Positions 1 through 9,187 of a stretch of 64,000 nucleotides of DNA are shown in pieces. A model generated the notes under the pieces. The model saw nothing but the letters and a program-made list of their open reading frames with translations. It searched no databases and had not been told where the DNA came from. A program made the position numbers and the translations under genes. Source of the stretch: Rossellomorea orangium (lineage in GTDB: Bacteria; Bacillota; Bacilli; Bacillales; Bacillaceae_B); contig NZ_JAHWGH010000025.1 of NCBI RefSeq assembly GCF_019334305.1, positions 1-64,000 on the forward strand. The letters are read 5' to 3'. Every line of letters begins with the position of its first letter. Position 1 is the first letter of the stretch.

Positions 1-110
1 CGCTTTCCACGGACGTTCGGCCGAGCCTCCTCAGCAAAAACCGCTTCCGGGGTCTCGGCACGCCCGTTTTCCGTAGGAGTCTACGCAGTTCCCTTCACGC
101 TCTTACGTAG
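1..110. repeat. Partial copy of GC-rich Bacillus intergenic repeat
   Basis: The left edge carries a GC-rich block with segments such as GCCGAGCCTCCTC, GGGGTCTC and GTAGGAGTC. The same segments occur in the same order in the reverse complement of the element at 247-372, so the two are diverged, inverted copies of one family. The copy is cut by the window edge. Elements of this look are scattered in many Bacillus intergenic regions. No coding capacity is visible. Confidence 0.65.
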
Positions 111-246
111 TAAGTAGTTGACAGAGCAAAATGGTATGTGACCATCAGATTAAAAAGAGTAAAGGACAGTCACGCAACGAATGAAAAAGCAATGGCATAT
201 GCAATCTCCATATTTCCTTTGTGATAGTCAAACTTTTCGTCAGTTG

Positions 247-372
247 ATTGGAGCGGAAGGTGCTCGACTCCTGCGGGAAACGCTGGACAGGTGAGACCCC
301 GCAGGCGTAGCCGAGGAGGCTCACCGCCAGCCCCGCGGAAAGCGAGCACCTGGAGCGGAAATCAACCAGCAC
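247..372. repeat. Intergenic repeat with terminal inverted repeats
   Basis: The element is bounded by near-terminal inverted repeats: it starts GGAGCGGAAGGTGCTCG and ends CGAGCACCTGGAGCGGA, and the outer GTTGATT (about 240) matches AATCAAC (about 365). Internal blocks ACTCCTGCGGG and GAGACCCCGCAGG can pair. It is an inverted relative of the block at 1-110. It is probably a non-autonomous mobile or structural repeat and contains no credible gene. Confidence 0.65.
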
Positions 373-531
373 TCGCTACATCCCAAAGCAACAATGTTTA
401 CGAAAACAGCCTTTTTTTATTAAATAAACAATGTAGATTCACTCAAGATAGGACAAATTTGGGCAGACCCTTTGCAGTGGAAGCGCTATACCATGTAGAA
501 TGACTAGTATGTGAAATCGAAAGGATGTCAA

Positions 532-1416
532 ATGATGAATCAAGATATAAGCTTACCGGAAACGGTCACTCATACGATCAATCAAAGAAAACAAGCATTC
601 GCATCTACAGACCACCCCTCTTTAATCGGTGAAGGTGGTTATACGGCGAGTGAACAGTATATCATCGAAGACAGCATCATCGCGCTTTCCCTTGGAAAAA
701 ACCTTCTCCTTAAAGGACCCACGGGATCCGGTAAAACGAAGCTCTCAGATACATTATCATCTATATTCTCTCAACCGATGCACAGCATAAACTGTTCGGT
801 CGATTTAGATGCTGAAGCATTACTCGGTTATAAAACAATAAGTGAAAAAGACGGGAAGAGCACCATAGAGTTTATTGAAGGCCCAGTGATTTCAGCCATG
901 AAAAATGGTCATTTGCTCTATATCGATGAAATCAATATGGCCAAACCCGAAACATTGCCGATTCTAAATGGCGTACTGGACTACAGAAGAAGTATAACAA
1001 ATCCATTTACAGGAGAAGTGATCAAAGCTGCACCGTCATTCGGTGTCGTAGCGGCCATAAACGAAGGATATGTCGGCACGGTTCCTTTAAATGAGGCACT
1101 CAAAAACCGTTTTGTCGTTATTGATGTACCTTATATTGAAGGGGAGACGTTAAAGAGCGTCATTGAAAATCAGAGCAAACTGACGGACACTAAGCTCATC
1201 AGCCAATTCGTAAGTTTGTCATCCGATCTATTGATTCAAGTGAAAAACGGCCAGATTTCAGAAGAATCGGCCTCCATACGCGCTCTTCTGGACGCATGTG
1301 ATTTGGCTCTGTACCTTCCCGCCAAGCGTGCGATACAGAGGGGAATCGTTGATAAGCTTGAAGATGAACGTGAAAAAGCGGCGATTCTCAATATAGCGGA
1401 AACAATTTTTGAATGA
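532..1416 (+). CDS. yojN: MoxR-type AAA+ ATPase (YojN/NorQ-like)
   Basis: AAA+ ATPase of the MoxR/NorQ family, which acts as a chaperone-like motor with a VWA-domain partner to mature or activate other proteins. Walker A GPTGSGKT is at residues 62-69, Walker B LLYIDE ends at 133, the sensor AAIN is at 174-177 and a probable arginine finger NR at 192-193. The ATG at 532 is chosen because AAAGGATG lies just upstream; a GTG at 511 is less likely. The end overlaps the ribosome binding site of the next gene, a VWA protein, so the two are translationally coupled as in the B. subtilis yojN-yojO pair. The client is unknown; no nitric oxide reductase genes are nearby. Confidence 0.85.
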   Translation: MMNQDISLPETVTHTINQRKQAFASTDHPSLIGEGGYTASEQYIIEDSIIALSLGKNLLLKGPTGSGKTKLSDTLSSIFSQPMHSINCSVDLDAEALLGYKTISEKDGKSTIEFIEGPVISAMKNGHLLYIDEINMAKPETLPILNGVLDYRRSITNPFTGEVIKAAPSFGVVAAINEGYVGTVPLNEALKNRFVVIDVPYIEGETLKSVIENQSKLTDTKLISQFVSLSSDLLIQVKNGQISEESASIRALLDACDLALYLPAKRAIQRGIVDKLEDEREKAAILNIAETIFE

Positions 1417-1426
1417 GGGATTCATA

Positions 1427-3346
1427 ATGCATCGATTCATACAATTCAACGATGAAAACATCGATTCTTTTTTAGTAATGGAAATGGCTGATCTCACGAA
1501 AACACTTTCAAAAAATGCGGATATGAACTTAAAGTACGGTCCATTCTCCTATTTGGATCTTAAAGAGGAAACGGTCTATGTCAGTCATTTCTGGGATCAT
1601 CGTAAAAGAGATGAAGAAGTACATGGGTTGAAAAGTGATATCTACTTAAGAACGATTGGTAATCTATACGAGACCGAAAATGAAGATGTAAGGAAATACA
1701 TCGAGAAAATAAAATCCACTTCCGTTCCACGTTTCGCCAAGCAATTGTTTGTCATCGGAGAAGAAATAAGATTGGAGGAAATTTGTAAATCCAAACGCCC
1801 AGGGACGAAAAAACCCTTTGAGACGAGACGAAAATTATATCGTCAGCATTTCGAAGCCCAACTTAAAGTGAATTTGACGAAGAGTGTATTTACAGATGCT
1901 TTGTTCAATTCCATCTTCCTTCTTCTACATGCTCAAACTCCTTTGGAACAACCTGTGGAGATAAACGAAGAAATTGATCTTGCCATGCCGTTTATTCACG
2001 GTCAAATCACCCGATTCTTTGAGACAGTTTCAACCAGGGATGTTGTGAGGATAGCCCTTGAAATTGTAGAGGTAGTGGATGAAATCGTTCGAAAGGATAT
2101 GTTGAACGAGTACTTCCATTTACCAGAAGACGTCTATGATGCAGAAGGTCCGTTGAATGAGACTTTTGAGGACATGAAAAGGAAGGACCCCCTTCAGAAT
2201 CAGGATGTGCTGGAGGAAGACAGCACAGGGGAAGAAGAAGTGATGGACGAAGAATTCCGTACGTGGCACAGGGAAACCAGTGATAAGGGGGAATCATTCC
2301 TGCAATTCGATTTAGATCAAGGATCACAATCGGACCTCATGGGGGAAGGGGTCCGTGAAGGGGATGATGGCGACCAGGCATTAGCCATGGTGCAGGGATC
2401 TGCCCAGGAGACGGAGAGAGAGCAGTATCATAATGTGAAGGCACAAGAGCAGGAGAAGGAGGAGGCTCTGGGTGGTAATGGTGACTACGGCAGAGAAAAT
2501 CGCTTTGCTGTCCCACACTTCATCACTCCCACTGTGCCTTCTCCAGAAGAAAGGCAAACATATCAGTACAATAAAGGGCTGATTGCTCCTTATCAAAGAA
2601 AATTACAAAAAATGATCGAGAAGACACTGGAACATAAGCGGATTCAGCCCCGCAGCGATTTACATTTTGGAAGACTCAACAAGAAGCTATTGAGGTTCTT
2701 CACAGATGATAGCCCAAGACTTTTTTATAAAAAGCAAAATCCTTCTTCCGAAATAGATGCAGTGTTTTCTCTGCTCGTTGATTGTTCAGGGTCCATGTTC
2801 GATAAAATGGATCAAACCAAGCTCGGAATTACCTTGTTTCATGAATCTTTAAAATCTGTTCGCGTCCCACATGAAGTGGTCGGTTTTTGGGAAGATACCA
2901 ATCGTGCAACTAAAACCAGTCAGCCCAATTATTTGAACCCTGTGTTGGATTTTTATTCTTCCTTAAAGCCAGGCAGTGGTTCAGAGATCATGCAGCTTCA
3001 GCCGGAGGAGGATAATCGTGACGGATTGGCCATCCGTTTAATGACTGAAAGAATCCTGCTTCGAAATGAAAAGCAGAAATTCCTGCTGGTTTTCTCTGAT
3101 GGTGAGCCTGCAGCTATGGAGTACGAACAGAATGGGATTGTCGATACTCATGAGGCAGTATTGGATGCAAGAAAACAGGGGATAGAAGTCATCAATGTCT
3201 TCTTAGCTAACGGTGAGATTGATGAAGCCCAAAGAAGAACCATTCAAAATATTTATGGTAATTACAGCATACTCGTGTCCGATGTGGAGGAACTACCCGA
3301 AGTATTATTCCCTTTGCTTCGAAAATTGCTTTACAAAAGTATATAG
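1427..3346 (+). CDS. yojO: VWA-domain protein (YojO/NorD-like)
   Basis: A protein of about 639 residues with a C-terminal von Willebrand factor A domain. The MIDAS motif DCSGS (D-x-S-x-S) is near residue 451. A long acidic, Glu/Gln-rich linker occupies roughly residues 230-350. The ATG at 1427 follows GAGGGA by six bases; a TTG at 1409 is in frame but poorly placed. It is the expected partner of the MoxR ATPase directly upstream. NorD-type proteins help activate metalloenzymes in other bacteria, but the target here cannot be deduced. The gene ends at a strong intrinsic terminator. Confidence 0.85.
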   Translation: MHRFIQFNDENIDSFLVMEMADLTKTLSKNADMNLKYGPFSYLDLKEETVYVSHFWDHRKRDEEVHGLKSDIYLRTIGNLYETENEDVRKYIEKIKSTSVPRFAKQLFVIGEEIRLEEICKSKRPGTKKPFETRRKLYRQHFEAQLKVNLTKSVFTDALFNSIFLLLHAQTPLEQPVEINEEIDLAMPFIHGQITRFFETVSTRDVVRIALEIVEVVDEIVRKDMLNEYFHLPEDVYDAEGPLNETFEDMKRKDPLQNQDVLEEDSTGEEEVMDEEFRTWHRETSDKGESFLQFDLDQGSQSDLMGEGVREGDDGDQALAMVQGSAQETEREQYHNVKAQEQEKEEALGGNGDYGRENRFAVPHFITPTVPSPEERQTYQYNKGLIAPYQRKLQKMIEKTLEHKRIQPRSDLHFGRLNKKLLRFFTDDSPRLFYKKQNPSSEIDAVFSLLVDCSGSMFDKMDQTKLGITLFHESLKSVRVPHEVVGFWEDTNRATKTSQPNYLNPVLDFYSSLKPGSGSEIMQLQPEEDNRDGLAIRLMTERILLRNEKQKFLLVFSDGEPAAMEYEQNGIVDTHEAVLDARKQGIEVINVFLANGEIDEAQRRTIQNIYGNYSILVSDVEELPEVLFPLLRKLLYKSI

Positions 3347-3353
3347 ATTCAAA

Positions 3354-3383
3354 GACGACTGCGAAGCGCAGTCGTCTTTTTTT
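3354..3383 (+). terminator. Intrinsic terminator after yojO
   Basis: GACGACTGCG pairs with CGCAGTCGTC around a 3-base loop and is followed by seven T residues, just after the yojO stop. Confidence 0.9.
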
Positions 3384-3527
3384 GATTCATGTTGTTGAAG
3401 TGGTCCGATGGTTTGAGGATGAACGGATTTCGGTCTTCAGTATGAAATGAAATCAATCCTGCTTCTCATTCAAATGATCAGTTATTCTAATAAACTGAAT
3501 GTAATAAGTGAAAAGGGGATGGGGATC

Positions 3528-3665
3528 ATGCTCAATACGGATGAATACCATGTAACCATACAAGAATATCACCGTAGGAACCGACAATTGAATCGAGAGG
3601 GGTGGAAACAGAAGTCACCCATAATGAAACGACATCTCTCCTCTTGGTTTCGAAAGGGTTACTAA
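3528..3665 (+). CDS. Small basic hypothetical protein (45 aa)
   Basis: A 45-codon ORF rich in Arg, Lys and His (theoretical start MLNTDEYHV, end WFRKGY) preceded by AAAAGGGGATGGGG. No signal peptide, membrane segment or known domain is visible. It lies between two terminators (3354-3383 and 3711-3749), which would fit an independent short transcript. I do not recognise the family, and the ORF may be spurious. Confidence 0.4.
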   Translation: MLNTDEYHVTIQEYHRRNRQLNREGWKQKSPIMKRHLSSWFRKGY

Positions 3666-3710
3666 AGTGTTTAGGATTTTATTCACTGAGGAAAAATCTG
3701 TATACTAAAG

Positions 3711-3749
3711 AAGAATGGCCTTAGGGTAAAAATAAGGTCATTCTTTTTT
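3711..3749 (+). terminator. Intrinsic terminator before the antiporter gene
   Basis: AAGAATGGCCTTA (3711-3723) pairs with TAAGGTCATTCTT (3733-3745, one G-U pair) and is followed by a T run. It would end transcription from the 45-aa ORF and insulate the antiporter gene. Confidence 0.7.
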
Positions 3750-3860
3750 GGTTATCTTAATAAAGTGGGATGGACGGGTGTGTCTATTAGGAGACTAGGG
3801 GAAGTTAGAATAATGAAATAATAGGGAAAAGGATATGAAACAAAGGAGGAAGCGACGAGT

Positions 3861-5435
3861 ATGCATGAATTGGATATGCACCATATTTTTGAACTGGGTC
3901 TTATGTTAGTGATGTTAGCAGCCGGAATCACTGCGATTGCCAAGAAATTCAAGCAGCCTTATCCGATTGCTCTCGTCATCGTAGGAGCCCTGATTGGATT
4001 ATTTAATATACCTGTATTGGAACCACTTAAAGATTTCATTACGGAAGGTGAAGTGTTTAATTTTGTCATCATTACACTATTTTTACCGGCACTTTTAGGA
4101 GAAGCCGCTCTGAAACTCCCTTATTCCCATCTCAGGGCTAATAAAGAGCCGATCATCGCCCTTGCATTTGGAGGCACGTTGATCTCATTTCTGATCATTG
4201 GTTTTTCAGCTTACTATTTCTTTGATTTCCCCATCCCAGCCGCCTTTGTTTTCGGAGCGTTGATGAGTGCAACAGACCCTGTCAGTGTGTTGAGCATATT
4301 CAAGAGTGTCGGTGTGAAGAAACGTTTAGCGGTTGTCATTGAAGGAGAGAGCTTATTCAATGACGGTTTGGCCGTTGTATTATTCAATATCTCTGCCTTT
4401 TATCTTGTTTCCTATATCGATGCGGGTTGGGCAGGACTTGGGAGTGGTATTTGGGAATTTATCAGGGTGGTGTCATTAGGTGTCATCATCGGCGGTTCAT
4501 TAGGTTATGCCTTCTCGATATTGACAAAGTATTACGACGATTATCCCCTTGAGATCATTTTCAGTGTCATCCTCTTTTATGGATCCTTTCTATTGGCAGA
4601 AAGTGTTCATGCTTCCGGGGTCATTGCAGTGGTCATATCAGCATTGATCTTTGGGAATTTCGGCGGGAAAATAGGGATGAGTCCGACTACCAAGTTGAAT
4701 ATTAATAGTTTTTGGGATGTTGCAGCCTTACTAGCCAATTCTTTGGTTTTCTTGATGGTCGGCCTCGAGATCACAAGGATCGACCTCCTTGAGAAGTGGC
4801 CGTACATATTCGCAGCCATACTTGTCGTATTGGTTGCACGAAGCATAGCCGTCTATACAAGCTTATCCCTTATCGGGAACTTTCCGCATATGTGGAAACA
4901 CATCCTGAATTGGGGTGGATTAAAGGGTTCACTCTCGATTGCATTGGTCCTAAGCTTACCCCGGGATTTTCCCGGCCGTGAAGACGTGTTGATCCTCGGC
5001 TTCAGTGTTGTATTATTCAGTCTGGTAGTACAGGGACTGACCATCAAGCCATTGATCAATGTATTGGGTATTAAGCCCAAAGAGGAAGGTCATGAGGAAT
5101 TTGAAAAATTACTCAGCCAGTTGCACAGGTATGAAACAGCGATTACAGAGATTCATCGCGTGAAACAGAAACTGTATATCACAGATCCGATCTCGACTGA
5201 ACTCATTGACACGTATCAGAAAAGAATCGATATGCTCAAAGCACAAATGGATGACTTATTTGAGCGTAACCCTGTCCTTAAACAAGACCAGCTCTCCACT
5301 CTGAAAAAACATGCTCTGTATGCAGAATACGAGGCAATTGCCAAGCTCGAGAAAGAAGAAATCATCAGCAGTACCATTGCGGAGAAGGAATATGACAGCA
5401 TTACAGACAGTATCGTCCATAATGAGGAGAAATAG
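3861..5435 (+). CDS. CPA1-family Na+/H+ antiporter
   Basis: Monovalent cation:proton antiporter of the CPA1/NhaP type, for Na+ (or K+) efflux and pH homeostasis at the cytoplasmic membrane. About twelve hydrophobic segments fill residues 10-410, followed by a hydrophilic, probably coiled-coil cytoplasmic tail of about 110 residues. Hallmark motifs are ATDP at 137-140 and EGESLFND at 161-168, which carry the acidic transport residues. The ATG at 3861 follows AAAGGAGG. It is monocistronic between two terminators. Its length is close to that of Bacillus NhaG, but I cannot assign the orthologue. Confidence 0.88.
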   Translation: MHELDMHHIFELGLMLVMLAAGITAIAKKFKQPYPIALVIVGALIGLFNIPVLEPLKDFITEGEVFNFVIITLFLPALLGEAALKLPYSHLRANKEPIIALAFGGTLISFLIIGFSAYYFFDFPIPAAFVFGALMSATDPVSVLSIFKSVGVKKRLAVVIEGESLFNDGLAVVLFNISAFYLVSYIDAGWAGLGSGIWEFIRVVSLGVIIGGSLGYAFSILTKYYDDYPLEIIFSVILFYGSFLLAESVHASGVIAVVISALIFGNFGGKIGMSPTTKLNINSFWDVAALLANSLVFLMVGLEITRIDLLEKWPYIFAAILVVLVARSIAVYTSLSLIGNFPHMWKHILNWGGLKGSLSIALVLSLPRDFPGREDVLILGFSVVLFSLVVQGLTIKPLINVLGIKPKEEGHEEFEKLLSQLHRYETAITEIHRVKQKLYITDPISTELIDTYQKRIDMLKAQMDDLFERNPVLKQDQLSTLKKHALYAEYEAIAKLEKEEIISSTIAEKEYDSITDSIVHNEEK

Positions 5436-5460
5436 TGAAAGTATGACTTGTTCATAGATC

Positions 5461-5497
5461 CAAAACACGTAGCCTGAAAAACAGGCTACGTGTTTTG
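5461..5497. terminator. Bidirectional terminator
   Basis: CAAAACACGTAGCCTG and CAGGCTACGTGTTTTG form a 16-bp stem with a 5-base loop. It lies between the antiporter (+) and the converging aldehyde dehydrogenase (-) and could serve both. Confidence 0.85.
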
Positions 5498-5552
5498 GGC
5501 TATTTCATCTGTATGAAAAATTAAAGATCAGCTTTGTCGAATGATTTACAAG

Positions 5553-6857
5553 TTAATCATTCGAACGTTTCAATATACTCTTGAAATGTGAGAACGTAAC
5601 GAAGCTGGCTTTCCCATGATAAGCCCCCATGCCGCTATCACCAACACCTCCGAATGGAAGGTAGTGTGAGGTCATGTGATTGATTGTATCATTGATAGCG
5701 CCGCCTCCGAACGATACCTTCGTCAATACTTCATCCTGCAAGCGTTGATCTTCAGAGAAGAGATACAGTGCCAATGGTTTGGGTCGCTTCACAATCGCTT
5801 CAATTGCTTTGGATGTTTCATCATACTCTATGACAGGAAGGATGGGTCCAAAGATTTCATCCTGCATGATAGGGTCATCCCAAGAAATTTCATCTAGAAT
5901 CGTTGGCTCGATTACGAGGTTGCTACGGTCAGATTCACCACCTGTCACAAGCTCGCCATTATCTAAGAAGTCAATTAAGCGGTCAAAGTGTCTTTCACTT
6001 ACTATGTGCCCATAGTTAGGGTTTTGAATAATGTCCTCTCCGTAGCTCGCTTTGATGGCTTCTTTCATTTTTGTCAAAAGTTCTTCCTTCACATCGCGAT
6101 GAACAAGTACATAATCAGGAGCGACACATGTTTGTCCGGCATTTGCGAATTTACCCCTTGCGATGCGTTTGGCCGCTTCATCCAGGTTCGCATCAGAGTG
6201 GACAATTGTTGGGCTTTTGCCTCCAAGTTCAAGCGTAACCGGTGTCAGATTCTTGGCTGCAGCTTCAGCAACGATCTTCCCGACACCCGTGCTGCCAGTG
6301 AAGAAGATATAATCGAAATTCTCCCTGAGCAATGCGGTACTGGTTTCCACTTCACCTTCAACCACGTGGAGGTACTCTTCCGGGAAATGTTCATTGATTA
6401 TGTTCGCGAGCAGTCGGGAGGTATGTGGTGTCAATTCAGATGGTTTCAATACCGCTGTATTACCCGCTGCAATGGCTCCGACAAGGGGGGCAACAGCAAG
6501 TTGGAATGGATAATTCCATGGGGCAATCACCAATACCGAACCAAGTGGCTCGGAATAAATGAAGCTCTTTGCACCTTCGTGTGTAGAAGGTGTATTAACT
6601 TCCTTCGGTGCCGCCCATCCAGCAAGATTTTCTATGGTAAAGTCGATCTCACCCAGTACAAGGCCAATTTCTGCCCGTTTGGCTTCAATTTCTGGTTTGT
6701 TTAAATCTTCGTATACCGCTTTGATAATATCCTGTTCACTTGACATTATAAGTTCCTTTAATTTTATTAATGTTTCAATTCGGTAATCAATTTCCTTTGT
6801 ATGTCCTTTATGAAAGAAAGAATGTTGTTTATCTAATAGTAACTGATAATTTTCCAT
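5553..6857 (-). CDS. NAD(P)-dependent aldehyde dehydrogenase (ALDH3-like)
   Basis: Oxidises aldehydes to carboxylic acids. The class 3 / YwdH-like subfamily is suggested by the compact length (434 aa) and the C-terminal pattern ending HFKSILKRSND. Visible motifs are PWNYP (113-117), FFTGST (185-190) in the cofactor fold, catalytic Glu210 in VTLELGGKSP and catalytic Cys244 in NAGQTC. The ATG at 6857 follows AGAGGAG. Family members act on fatty or aromatic aldehydes; the substrate here is not shown. The gene stands alone, with the yaaN terminator upstream. Confidence 0.9.
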   Translation of the reverse strand: MENYQLLLDKQHSFFHKGHTKEIDYRIETLIKLKELIMSSEQDIIKAVYEDLNKPEIEAKRAEIGLVLGEIDFTIENLAGWAAPKEVNTPSTHEGAKSFIYSEPLGSVLVIAPWNYPFQLAVAPLVGAIAAGNTAVLKPSELTPHTSRLLANIINEHFPEEYLHVVEGEVETSTALLRENFDYIFFTGSTGVGKIVAEAAAKNLTPVTLELGGKSPTIVHSDANLDEAAKRIARGKFANAGQTCVAPDYVLVHRDVKEELLTKMKEAIKASYGEDIIQNPNYGHIVSERHFDRLIDFLDNGELVTGGESDRSNLVIEPTILDEISWDDPIMQDEIFGPILPVIEYDETSKAIEAIVKRPKPLALYLFSEDQRLQDEVLTKVSFGGGAINDTINHMTSHYLPFGGVGDSGMGAYHGKASFVTFSHFKSILKRSND

Positions 6858-7078
6858 TGAATAAAACTCCTCTTTTAAAGAATTGCGTGGATAATCATGC
6901 TTTACTTGATTTTAAATCCATATAAACAGGTATATATTTCTGGTTTTTAAAATAATTGCGTGCAATTTATTGAGGTATCAATTATTTGCATGTGAAGAGC
7001 ATAATATAACCATTTGGGATATGCAAGACATCTGTTTTACATTTAAAACACTGCAGAAGAAAGCCAGATGCTGTAAGC

Positions 7079-7122
7079 AAAAAAAAAAAACGGCCATTCC
7101 CACGCAAAGAGCGGGAATGGCC
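7079..7122 (-). terminator. Intrinsic terminator of the xpaC-yaaN operon
   Basis: On the minus strand GGCCATTCCC pairs with GGGAATGGCC around an 11-base loop and is followed by a run of about twelve T residues. Confidence 0.9.
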
Positions 7123-7138
7123 GGAGAAATTATAAATT

Positions 7139-8281
7139 TTATTTTCTAATCTCGATAAGTTTTTGCTTCAGGTCATTCTCCATTGTGACCATTTCCTGTT
7201 CGGCCTGCTGTCGCTTTTGTCTGCCTTCTGCCTGTATGGCCAATGTTTCTTCAATGGTCGTGATGAGGTTTTCCTGGGTTTTTTTCAGGGTGTCGATATC
7301 GATGATTCCACGTTCGTTTTCTTTGGCGGTTTCGATACTGTTCGTTTTTAGCATCTCAGAATTCTTCAATAGCAGCTCATTGGTCGTGCGGGAAACCTGC
7401 TTTTGAGCGGCAACTGCCTTCTGTTGGTTCAGCAGTGTAAGGGCAATGGCAATCTGATTCTTCCAGAGAGGGATCGCTGTCAGGACAGAAGCTTGAATTT
7501 TTTCGGCCAATGCTTGATTTGTATTTTGAATCAATCTGATCTGAGGCGCTGACTGGATCGTCATCTGCCTGCTTAACTTCAAATCATGGATGCGCTTATC
7601 CAAGCGATCTAGGAACTGCATCGTATCATTGACTTCCTGATAGATCAGCTCATCATCGGTCTCTTCAGCTTTCCTCCTTAGAGAAGGGAGAAGGGTTTGA
7701 CTGATTTCTTCCCTTTTGATTTCAGCAGCTGCAATGTACATATTGAGAGCCTGGAAATAGTCCTTGTTTTTTTCATATAACGTTTCCAATAATCGGTTAT
7801 CATCAAGCAGGGTCTTTTTTGAGTGCTCCAGTCTCACGGATATACGGTCAATCTGGGAGCCAATCTTCTGGTATTTAGACAGAACTTCCTGAAGGGATGA
7901 GGACACTTTGCGGAATAGTTTTTTGAAAACGCCCTTTTGCTTGGCATTCAGCTCATCAGGATTCATCTGCTCGAGTTTTTTCATTAAGTCACTTAGTACG
8001 TCTCCTATCGGTCCGATATCACGTTTTTGGACATGATCCAGCATAGAATGAGAAAAGGTAGAGAGCTGTGACTGGGCCGCTGTTCCGTATTTCAATATGG
8101 CTTCATAATCTTTATAGTCAATCTGAGCAGCCAGTTGTTTCGCCTTTTCCTGCTGCTCTTTTGGCAAACGGTTTAGCAATAGCGGCGATTTGGTTTGTTC
8201 ATTAGTAGCAGGCAATTCCTCGCCGAAAGGGTTTGAAAGCAATAAATCCAGTTCTGATTGTTCGTTTCGTTGCTCCATCAT
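7139..8281 (-). CDS. yaaN: TelA-family toxic anion resistance protein
   Basis: A cytoplasmic, largely helical protein of the TelA/KlaA family (named for tellurite resistance), with long coiled-coil stretches from about residue 90 to 375. It pairs with the XpaC-like gene upstream exactly as yaaN does with xpaC in B. subtilis. The ATG at 8281 is chosen: GGAGG is four bases upstream of it and seven upstream of the next ATG at 8278. An in-frame ATG at 8296 would overlap the xpaC stop and lacks a site. The biochemical role is unknown; the family is linked to resistance to tellurite and some envelope stresses. Confidence 0.85.
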   Translation of the reverse strand: MMEQRNEQSELDLLLSNPFGEELPATNEQTKSPLLLNRLPKEQQEKAKQLAAQIDYKDYEAILKYGTAAQSQLSTFSHSMLDHVQKRDIGPIGDVLSDLMKKLEQMNPDELNAKQKGVFKKLFRKVSSSLQEVLSKYQKIGSQIDRISVRLEHSKKTLLDDNRLLETLYEKNKDYFQALNMYIAAAEIKREEISQTLLPSLRRKAEETDDELIYQEVNDTMQFLDRLDKRIHDLKLSRQMTIQSAPQIRLIQNTNQALAEKIQASVLTAIPLWKNQIAIALTLLNQQKAVAAQKQVSRTTNELLLKNSEMLKTNSIETAKENERGIIDIDTLKKTQENLITTIEETLAIQAEGRQKRQQAEQEMVTMENDLKQKLIEIRK

Positions 8282-8295
8282 AAAACCTCCGAACA

Positions 8296-8925
8296 TTATT
8301 TGTGATCTTTAGTATGTGATAAGTGCTGATTAGCGAAATTCAATTCAAATTGCAGGTGATCCATATCTTCTGCCAACACCTTTTGAAGGTCCTTTTCCAA
8401 AGAACCCGTCAAGTCATCCAGGGTGGTGCGGGTTTGTTGGAGTGAAAGAAACGTTTCTTTATTTTTGCCGGGTTGAGAAGAAAGGAATGTATACTTTTCA
8501 GTAATTTCCACCACAGAATCCAAATGGTAGAAGAAAAAAGACTCAGCTGAAAAGAACCTTTTAGGTTCTTTTTTTACAAGCTGGTATATTCGCCTGCTTA
8601 TCCTGTTAATTTCCAGTATTTGCTTAAAGGCGCCGAGGGATCGAACCTTTAGTTGCTGTTTTTGTAGTCTTTTAACCTTTTCTTTTGCTTCCTTTAAGTT
8701 TCTGTTAATATATCGAAATTCCTTTGAGGAAAGGCCGTTTTTGTTCAACCACCACTTTTTCTGTAGGGCCTTTACAACGATGAATATGAATGCCCCTGTT
8801 CCGATGCCTGATAAGAGAGTAAGAGCAAATCCCAGATCAAACAGGAGCAGAAAAGCGATAAAGCTGCTGATTCCTATACTGAAAGAGAGGACCGTTCTTA
8901 ATAAAAACTGAAGAAATGTGTTCAT
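8296..8925 (-). CDS. xpaC: XpaC-family membrane protein
   Basis: A 209-residue protein with two adjacent hydrophobic segments near the N-terminus (about residues 10-50) and a charged, helical cytoplasmic remainder. It matches the XpaC family, named after a 5-bromo-4-chloroindolyl phosphate hydrolysis phenotype; no catalytic motif is apparent and true phosphatase activity is doubtful. The ATG at 8925 follows AGGGG. The stop abuts the yaaN start region, so the two genes form an operon. Confidence 0.82.
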   Translation of the reverse strand: MNTFLQFLLRTVLSFSIGISSFIAFLLLFDLGFALTLLSGIGTGAFIFIVVKALQKKWWLNKNGLSSKEFRYINRNLKEAKEKVKRLQKQQLKVRSLGAFKQILEINRISRRIYQLVKKEPKRFFSAESFFFYHLDSVVEITEKYTFLSSQPGKNKETFLSLQQTRTTLDDLTGSLEKDLQKVLAEDMDHLQFELNFANQHLSHTKDHK

Positions 8926-9077
8926 TTCATCTACCCCTTAATAAAGATGCTTACCATACATACGATTGACGGTGATAAAGGTTTCAAAATATCTATACTA
9001 TCATTTTATTGTAAAAAGCGGAAAAATGGAAATCATGAAGAGGTAATAAAAGAAAAATCGGGCATTTGTGCAAGGAA

Positions 9078-9106
9078 TTGACATCATTCTTTCAATTTCT
9101 TAACAA
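9078..9106 (+). promoter_or_regulatory. Candidate sigma-A promoter for the carboxypeptidase gene
   Basis: TTGACA (9078-9083), a 17-base spacer and TAACAA (9101-9106). The -35 is perfect and the -10 is weaker. Confidence 0.45.
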
Positions 9107-9187
9107 TTTTCAGTTGAATGATTATCTGAAATCCTTTTTTGGTAGAATGGTCAAGTGAGTACATTGACAAGACAGGTGTGTGGATAT

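Noticed and set aside
3680..3749. A short regulatory RNA starting at TATACT (3701)
   Set aside because: The possible -10 lies only about five bases before the terminator stem, so any product would be too short; the hairpin is best read as a terminator.
5988..6704. A 238-codon ORF on the plus strand
   Set aside because: It is antisense to the aldehyde dehydrogenase, has odd composition, no ribosome binding site and no domain; the minus-strand gene explains the region.
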